A stretch of 19,841 nucleotides of DNA, taken from an uncultured Collinsella sp. (GTDB lineage Bacteria; Actinomycetota; Coriobacteriia; Coriobacteriales; Coriobacteriaceae). The stretch lies in contig UQSB01000044.1 of NCBI GenBank assembly GCA_900543505.1, positions 1-19,841 on the forward strand, in the 5' to 3' direction. The translations under genes were made by a program, and so were the position numbers. Below are positions 15,451 through 19,841 of this stretch, piece after piece (positions within the stretch are counted from its first letter, which is position 1; every line of letters begins with the position of its first letter). The notes beneath the pieces are model-generated. The model did no database searches. It had not been told where the DNA came from and saw only the letters and a program-made list of their open reading frames with translations.

Positions 15451-15654
15451 CTACGTTTGATCAATGCCACAGTGATCTACAACGCAGATGCTGCCGCCAT
15501 CCATGTCATAGTCGCAGTAATCGTATGCACCACAGCCATCTGCTTTATCATAAACAGTACAGATGTCAGTAATGCCCAAGAGGCAGTCAAAAGACATCGG
15601 CTTCACGCCTGCCTCGTCGCCACTTCCTGGATTAATCGGATGAATATGCTTCAC
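15451..15654 (-). CDS. Cys/Asp-rich RiPP precursor peptide A (67 aa)
   Basis: The start is GTG at 15654 with GGGAGG 5 nt upstream; a longer frame from further upstream lacks a ribosome binding site. The leader is (V)KHIHPINPGSGDEAGVKP. The core has exactly six cysteines at 24, 32, 41, 47, 57 and 62 and ten or so aspartates. C32-D36 and C41-D45 are Cys-x3-Asp; C47, C57 and C62 each have Asp at +3. The six-Cys layout within ~40 residues and the KHI start recall SCIFF peptides, whose maturases form thioethers, but the core is not the classic SCIFF sequence. The radical SAM/SPASM enzyme encoded upstream on the same strand is the likely maturase. The mature product, leader protease and function are unknown. 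Confidence 0.75.
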   Translation of the reverse strand: MKHIHPINPGSGDEAGVKPMSFDCLLGITDICTVYDKADGCGAYDYCDYDMDGGSICVVDHCGIDQT

Positions 15655-15712
15655 GACTACCTCCCTTTGAGTGCAGAAAAACCTCAATATTGTGTATAAC
15701 AAACCAAGATGT

Positions 15713-15823
15713 CTAGTTCACCATATTTCTAGAATGGTTTCGGCGAACGTAGCAATAAGCTTCGCAGACGGTAATCAGAAGAACGAACACCTCCACAATG
15801 GTGACAGCAATGCGCTGAACCGC
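15713..15823 (-). other. In-frame hydrophobic extension or small ORF after the maturase stop
   Basis: Immediately after the maturase TAA the same frame continues for 36 codons to TAG at 15715-15713, reading AVQRIAVTIVEVFVLLITVC then EAYCYVRRNHSRNMVN. It encodes one membrane helix followed by a basic tail, like the 35-residue peptide at the other end of the locus. A GTG start at 15796 has no ribosome binding site. It could be a small membrane gene with an unusual start, a readthrough anchor, or chance. The minus-strand gap down to precursor A contains TATACA (15698-15693), a possible -10, without a good -35. Confidence 0.25.
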
Positions 15824-17182
15824 TTATTCCGATACAGTAGCTTCTCGTTGATTTTTCTCCTGCGAAGATGAGTGGCGGGAAATAAGGTCAAAAGCCATCT
15901 CGTAGCACATTTTTCTATATTCACATGATGCAGGGTGTAGACTCTTGGGCAAGTAGCCGTGCTCGTCTGCAGCCTCCCAGCTACAGCCCCCACCACAGAA
16001 AGACCGAGCCCAACAGTCCGTACAGTCAATTCTTTTTTCGACACCCTGACTCCAGTTTTCAATATACCTAGTTTCGTCAATTCCGGTGACGATGTTGCCC
16101 ATTTTGAATCGCATCATCCCGACAAACCTGTGACAGGGGTATACGTCCCCTTCGGGAGTCACGGAAATAAAACGCCTGCCAGCCCCGCATCCGACAAAGG
16201 CGATCCTGTTGCTCATAATCAAATCAACTGCAGTTTTCAATGTTCTAAACAAGGGCTTTTCCCCTTGATCAATCTGTTTGAGATATTGATCCGCCAAATC
16301 TATTAGGCCCGCCCTGATTTTGTTTAATGAGTGTTCGTCGAGTTTGATATTCTCATCGAATGAGCTCACGGGCGAGAAGTAAATCCTTCTGAAGCCCATC
16401 TCTTTAAACTGAAGATAGTCTTCAACAAGGTTACAGTTATTATTTGTTAAGGTCGCTCTTGCGCCGAAGGGGAACGACTCGGAAAAACGACGAACGTTTT
16501 TGTCGATATCGGAGAAAGAGCCGCCTCCCGTCTTGTACGGGCGCGATGCATCGTGCTTGCATCCTGTACCATCGAGACTAATCAGAACAGAAAACCCGTG
16601 CTCCTTGAAAGAATTCACAGCAGTGTCATTCAAAAGCGTTCCGTTGGTCGTAATAGAATAGGTAAAGTTTCTATTGGGGTATATTCTTTTTGAATAGTCG
16701 ACCGTTTTCCATATCAGCGGCTCGTTAATCATGGGTTCCCCACCAAAAAAGACGATTGCAAGCGTTTCGTTTTCCGATGAACTTGCGACGAGGTAGTCGA
16801 CCGCCTTGAAGGCTATCTCGTCTGTCATCAGCAGAGGAGACGTTCCATAATCTCCTTTACCGGCAAAACAGTAACTACAACCAAGGTTGCATGCATGTGA
16901 AACGTGGAGTTCGATGGATCTAAGTTTTCGAGGCGTGTCTTTTGTTAAGAAAGTCCGCTCAGACAATCGTTGATACTCATCAATGTCGTCTTCAAGTTCT
17001 GCTATGGTCGTTTGGTCGTAGCCTTTCGCAGCAAGTGACTTTGTTAGCAACTTCGAGTTGACCGTTCTTCCCGATGCTTCAAATATGCGAAGCGCATCTT
17101 CTGATGCTTGGTCAACCTGAAAGCAATTGCGAGTGACCTCATCGAAGCAGTAACGACGATCACTTACTGAGAAAAAATGCAT
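15824..17182 (-). CDS. Radical SAM/SPASM peptide maturase
   Basis: The product has 452 residues from ATG 17182, chosen because GAGG lies 5 nt upstream; a GTG ten codons earlier is an alternative. Residues about 1-80 look like a PqqD-type RiPP-recognition region (HFFSVSDRRYCFDEVTRNCF). The radical SAM core has CNLGCSYC (C98, C102, C105) for the first [4Fe-4S] cluster and FFGGEP (145-150). The C-terminal SPASM region has C332, C350, then CxxC-x5-C-x3-C (387, 390, 396, 400), C420 and C426, enough for two auxiliary clusters. This architecture is that of SCIFF/ranthipeptide and QhpD-like thioether maturases. The two Cys/Asp-rich peptides directly downstream on the same strand are the likely substrates. 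Confidence 0.9.
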   Translation of the reverse strand: MHFFSVSDRRYCFDEVTRNCFQVDQASEDALRIFEASGRTVNSKLLTKSLAAKGYDQTTIAELEDDIDEYQRLSERTFLTKDTPRKLRSIELHVSHACNLGCSYCFAGKGDYGTSPLLMTDEIAFKAVDYLVASSSENETLAIVFFGGEPMINEPLIWKTVDYSKRIYPNRNFTYSITTNGTLLNDTAVNSFKEHGFSVLISLDGTGCKHDASRPYKTGGGSFSDIDKNVRRFSESFPFGARATLTNNNCNLVEDYLQFKEMGFRRIYFSPVSSFDENIKLDEHSLNKIRAGLIDLADQYLKQIDQGEKPLFRTLKTAVDLIMSNRIAFVGCGAGRRFISVTPEGDVYPCHRFVGMMRFKMGNIVTGIDETRYIENWSQGVEKRIDCTDCWARSFCGGGCSWEAADEHGYLPKSLHPASCEYRKMCYEMAFDLISRHSSSQEKNQREATVSE

Positions 17183-17212
17183 ACGTTCCTCAATTTCATG
17201 CTGGACTGGCAC

Positions 17213-17736
17213 TAACCTTGTTTATTGTTACGCAGCTATAAAAAACCACCAGCGGGGATTCGGTGTGCGGCCCAATCGGACTCCCAAAAGGTTCTATTTG
17301 AGACTGGCAAGCTTTGTGTTGTTGGCACTTCGACAGCGCTCTTTATTCCAACATGGAGCCTCGCAGTTTGAGTCGACTTGCCTCTGGAAGGTCCGATCTC
17401 AACTTGATTTAGGATGAAAACAGATTACAGGCGCGCTCCTCTAGAAAGAAAGGAAACCAATCGCCGCCTTTCACCAGGAAAGTTTTTATAGCCCACCTCG
17501 AGCAAAATGAAAGATGCGAGAGCGATTGGGGAACAACGCGAATCTCCCCTTTTGGGTGGGAGCGAGCCTTCAGCCACCGGCGAACGACTCGCCCTGGTCA
17601 GAATCTGGAAGTGGTGCCGGGCCGCTTGGGCCTCCCCGGTGACTTCGTGGGGCTTACCTGCCTGACGTCGAGGAGTACATCCGCAAGATTCGTTCCCTAT
17701 GCCGTTTGCTCTCACGCCCGCCTTGGTTCCAAGTCG
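17213..17736. other. Island edge without a recognisable gene
   Basis: This 524-nt stretch joins AT-rich island DNA to the second FHA fragment. Near 17651-17730 one plus-strand frame reads YLPDVEEYIRKIRSLCRLL, which has a coding look but no start, and then runs out of frame into the FHA repeat. It is probably a scrap of another gene left by rearrangement. A 25-codon ORF at 17414 lacks a ribosome binding site. Confidence 0.4.
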
Positions 17737-18105
17737 GGCGAGCACGAGGTCGCGCCGGCGCATCCGCTGGGACTGCTGCGCGTGCAAAACGGCTACGCGG
17801 TGAGCGTCCCGCGCTGGATTCAGCCGAGTGAGGAAGGCGTCGAGATCGGCGCGCTGGCAACGGGGGAGGGCGGCATCACCGATGTGGGCGATGACGTTTC
17901 GGCTCGCCATGCCCACGTGTGGTGCGATGACCAAAATGTCTGGTACGTTGAGGACCTGTCGTCCACCAACGGAACCGTGGTGGTAAACGACGCGACGAAC
18001 GTCTGCACCCAGGTCGAGCCCGGCCGCTCCGCCCAGCTCAACCCCGGTGACGAGCTCAAGCTCGGAGAATCCACTACCTACGCCATCCTCTTCGGTGCCC
18101 TCTAG
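17737..18105 (+). pseudogene. Second FHA-domain fragment (repeat copy 2)
   Basis: This is the FHA domain only, matching the last ~123 codons of the protein at 10498-11436, with identical length and about 89% residue identity in the aligned part. The conserved stretches DVGDDVSARHAH and DLSSTNGTVVVN are intact and there is no frameshift. The N-terminal domain is absent. The open frame extends upstream to 17611 through unrelated sequence, with no ribosome binding site at its first GTG. It is therefore probably untranslated, either the displaced original gene end or a piece brought in by the island. If translated it would be a free phosphothreonine-binding module. Confidence 0.7.
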
Positions 18106-18116
18106 CCAGTCCCGCC

Positions 18117-18148
18117 AAATGGTCCCTCCGTCCCCAAGGGATCATTTT
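18117..18148 (+). terminator. Terminator after the second FHA copy
   Basis: AAATGGTCCCT (18117-18127) pairs over 11 bp with AGGGATCATTT (18137-18147), one G-U pair included, with a 9-nt loop; T residues close the stem on the plus strand. It sits 11 nt after the stop codon, where the FHA operon would end without the island. Copy 1 lacks it. Confidence 0.6.
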
Positions 18149-18220
18149 GCTCCCGGCAGTCACCCGAGGTAAACCTTTACCGCCCGCCTATATTTGCCGA
18201 AATTACACTTGACGGCGGGG

Positions 18221-18226
18221 TACAAT
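18221..18226 (+). promoter_or_regulatory. Possible -10 element for the oxidoreductase leader
   Basis: TACAAT is a good -10 hexamer. The nearest -35-like hexamers are badly spaced (TTGCCG 21 nt away, TTGACG only 6 nt), so the promoter may need an activator or be incorrectly placed. Transcription from here would give a leader of about 275 nt. Confidence 0.4.
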
Positions 18227-18230
18227 AAAC

Positions 18231-18475
18231 CCGCATGCGGATTTCCGTTGCGGGCGCTTCCCATCGCCGGGGCGTGCCCGGGAGCATCCGGCATGCGGCC
18301 TTTGCGGCGCTCGGTCATGTGCAAGACGGGTAGCTGGGCTTGTGGAGCGCGTGCAGCCCTCCTCGCCTCGGCATGCCTTCTCTCCACGCCATGTACCTGC
18401 TGCTGAGCCTGCCTGCCAGATGATTGGAAGCAACAGCGAAAATCCCATCACGCCAACATCCCGGCGATCGCCGGG
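18231..18475 (+). ncRNA. Structured leader or independent RNA upstream of the oxidoreductase gene
   Basis: Long-range complementarity closes the region: 18239-18244 with 18440-18445, 18247-18251 with 18430-18434, 18258-18261 with 18426-18429, and 18262-18265 with 18419-18422. Inside is an extended hairpin: CGGGTA (18327-18332) with TACCTG (18394-18399), GGC (18337-18339) with GCC (18388-18390), GTGGAG (18342-18347) with CTCCAC (18382-18387), and GCGTGC (18349-18354) with GCATGC (18371-18376). A local CCGGG/CCCGG hairpin lies near 18267. After the closed structure there is a 16-bp palindrome, CCCGGCGATCGCCGGG (18460-18475), without a T tract. Roughly 210 nt with a closing stem and terminal hairpin recalls 6S-type RNAs, but no conserved motif was recognised. 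A riboswitch-like leader is equally possible. Confidence 0.45.
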
Positions 18476-18507
18476 GCCTGTATACCTATATGAGAGGAGA
18501 GGGGTAT

Positions 18508-19841
<1,334 letters not shown>

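Larger units (their letters stand above)
11437..17736. mobile_element. Accessory island between FHA-end repeats
   Basis: This 6.3-kb segment is visibly AT-richer than its flanks and carries accessory content: a broken methyltransferase gene, an ABC exporter, a possible transposase relic, and a radical SAM RiPP locus. It is bounded by the two copies of the FHA gene 3' end. No integrase or relaxase is present, so the mechanism of entry is unknown: site-specific insertion with loss of the integrase, or recombination between FHA alleles or paralogues, are both possible. Confidence 0.5.

Noticed and set aside
17414..17491. 25-codon ORF starting MKTDYRRAPL
   Set aside because: No ribosome binding site, no paralogue, and it lies in rearranged DNA.
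11068..18105. CRISPR or short tandem-repeat array
   Set aside because: The only repeats are the two long FHA copies and single hairpins; there is no regular repeat-spacer pattern.

Overview
The window is GC-rich DNA with strong GGAGG-type ribosome binding sites, a dnaX / ybaB / recR recombination-repair set, Ser/Thr-kinase and FHA signalling genes with many membrane helices, and a pyruvate:ferredoxin oxidoreductase gene. This combination suggests an anaerobic gut actinobacterium of the Coriobacteriia, probably Collinsella-like. That assignment is inferred from gene content and sequence style, not from a search.

Layout. (1) 1-3130, minus strand: a YcxB-like membrane protein, a membrane Ser/Thr kinase and the 5' part of an FhaA-like (DUF3662) gene. 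The kinase and FhaA-like genes overlap by 4 nt (GTGA). (2) 3247-7502: dnaX, then ybaB-recR. A small membrane-protein gene on the opposite strand separates dnaX from ybaB. (3) 7748-11436, plus strand: a tightly coupled set of an anchored exported protein, a second membrane Ser/Thr kinase and an FHA-domain protein. Its leader carries a terminator-like hairpin that runs into the ribosome binding site. (4) 11437-17736: an AT-richer accessory island. (5) 17737-18105: a second, diverged copy of the 3' end of the FHA gene. (6) 18221-18507: a long, strongly structured leader. (7) 18508 to the end: the 5' part of the pyruvate:ferredoxin oxidoreductase gene.

The island is the notable part. On the minus strand it holds a radical SAM/SPASM peptide maturase followed by two small Cys/Asp-rich peptides that share a KHIHP leader start and six alignable cysteines. 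The cysteines are often placed three residues before an aspartate (Cys-x3-Asp). Next comes a 35-residue membrane peptide. This looks like a ranthipeptide-type (radical SAM thioether) RiPP cluster. The second precursor has only 59 codons and is easy to miss. On the plus strand, converging on it, are a wrecked class I methyltransferase gene, a perfect 20-bp inverted repeat, an ABC exporter and a possible IS110 transposase relic. The island lies between two copies (369 nt each, roughly 85% identical by eye) of the end of the FHA gene. This suggests insertion or recombination at that gene. No integrase is visible.

The kinases, FHA proteins and exported protein probably form a phosphothreonine signalling module. 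The RiPP genes and perhaps the exporter form a separate, transferable secondary-metabolite module. No tRNA, rRNA or CRISPR array was recognised.
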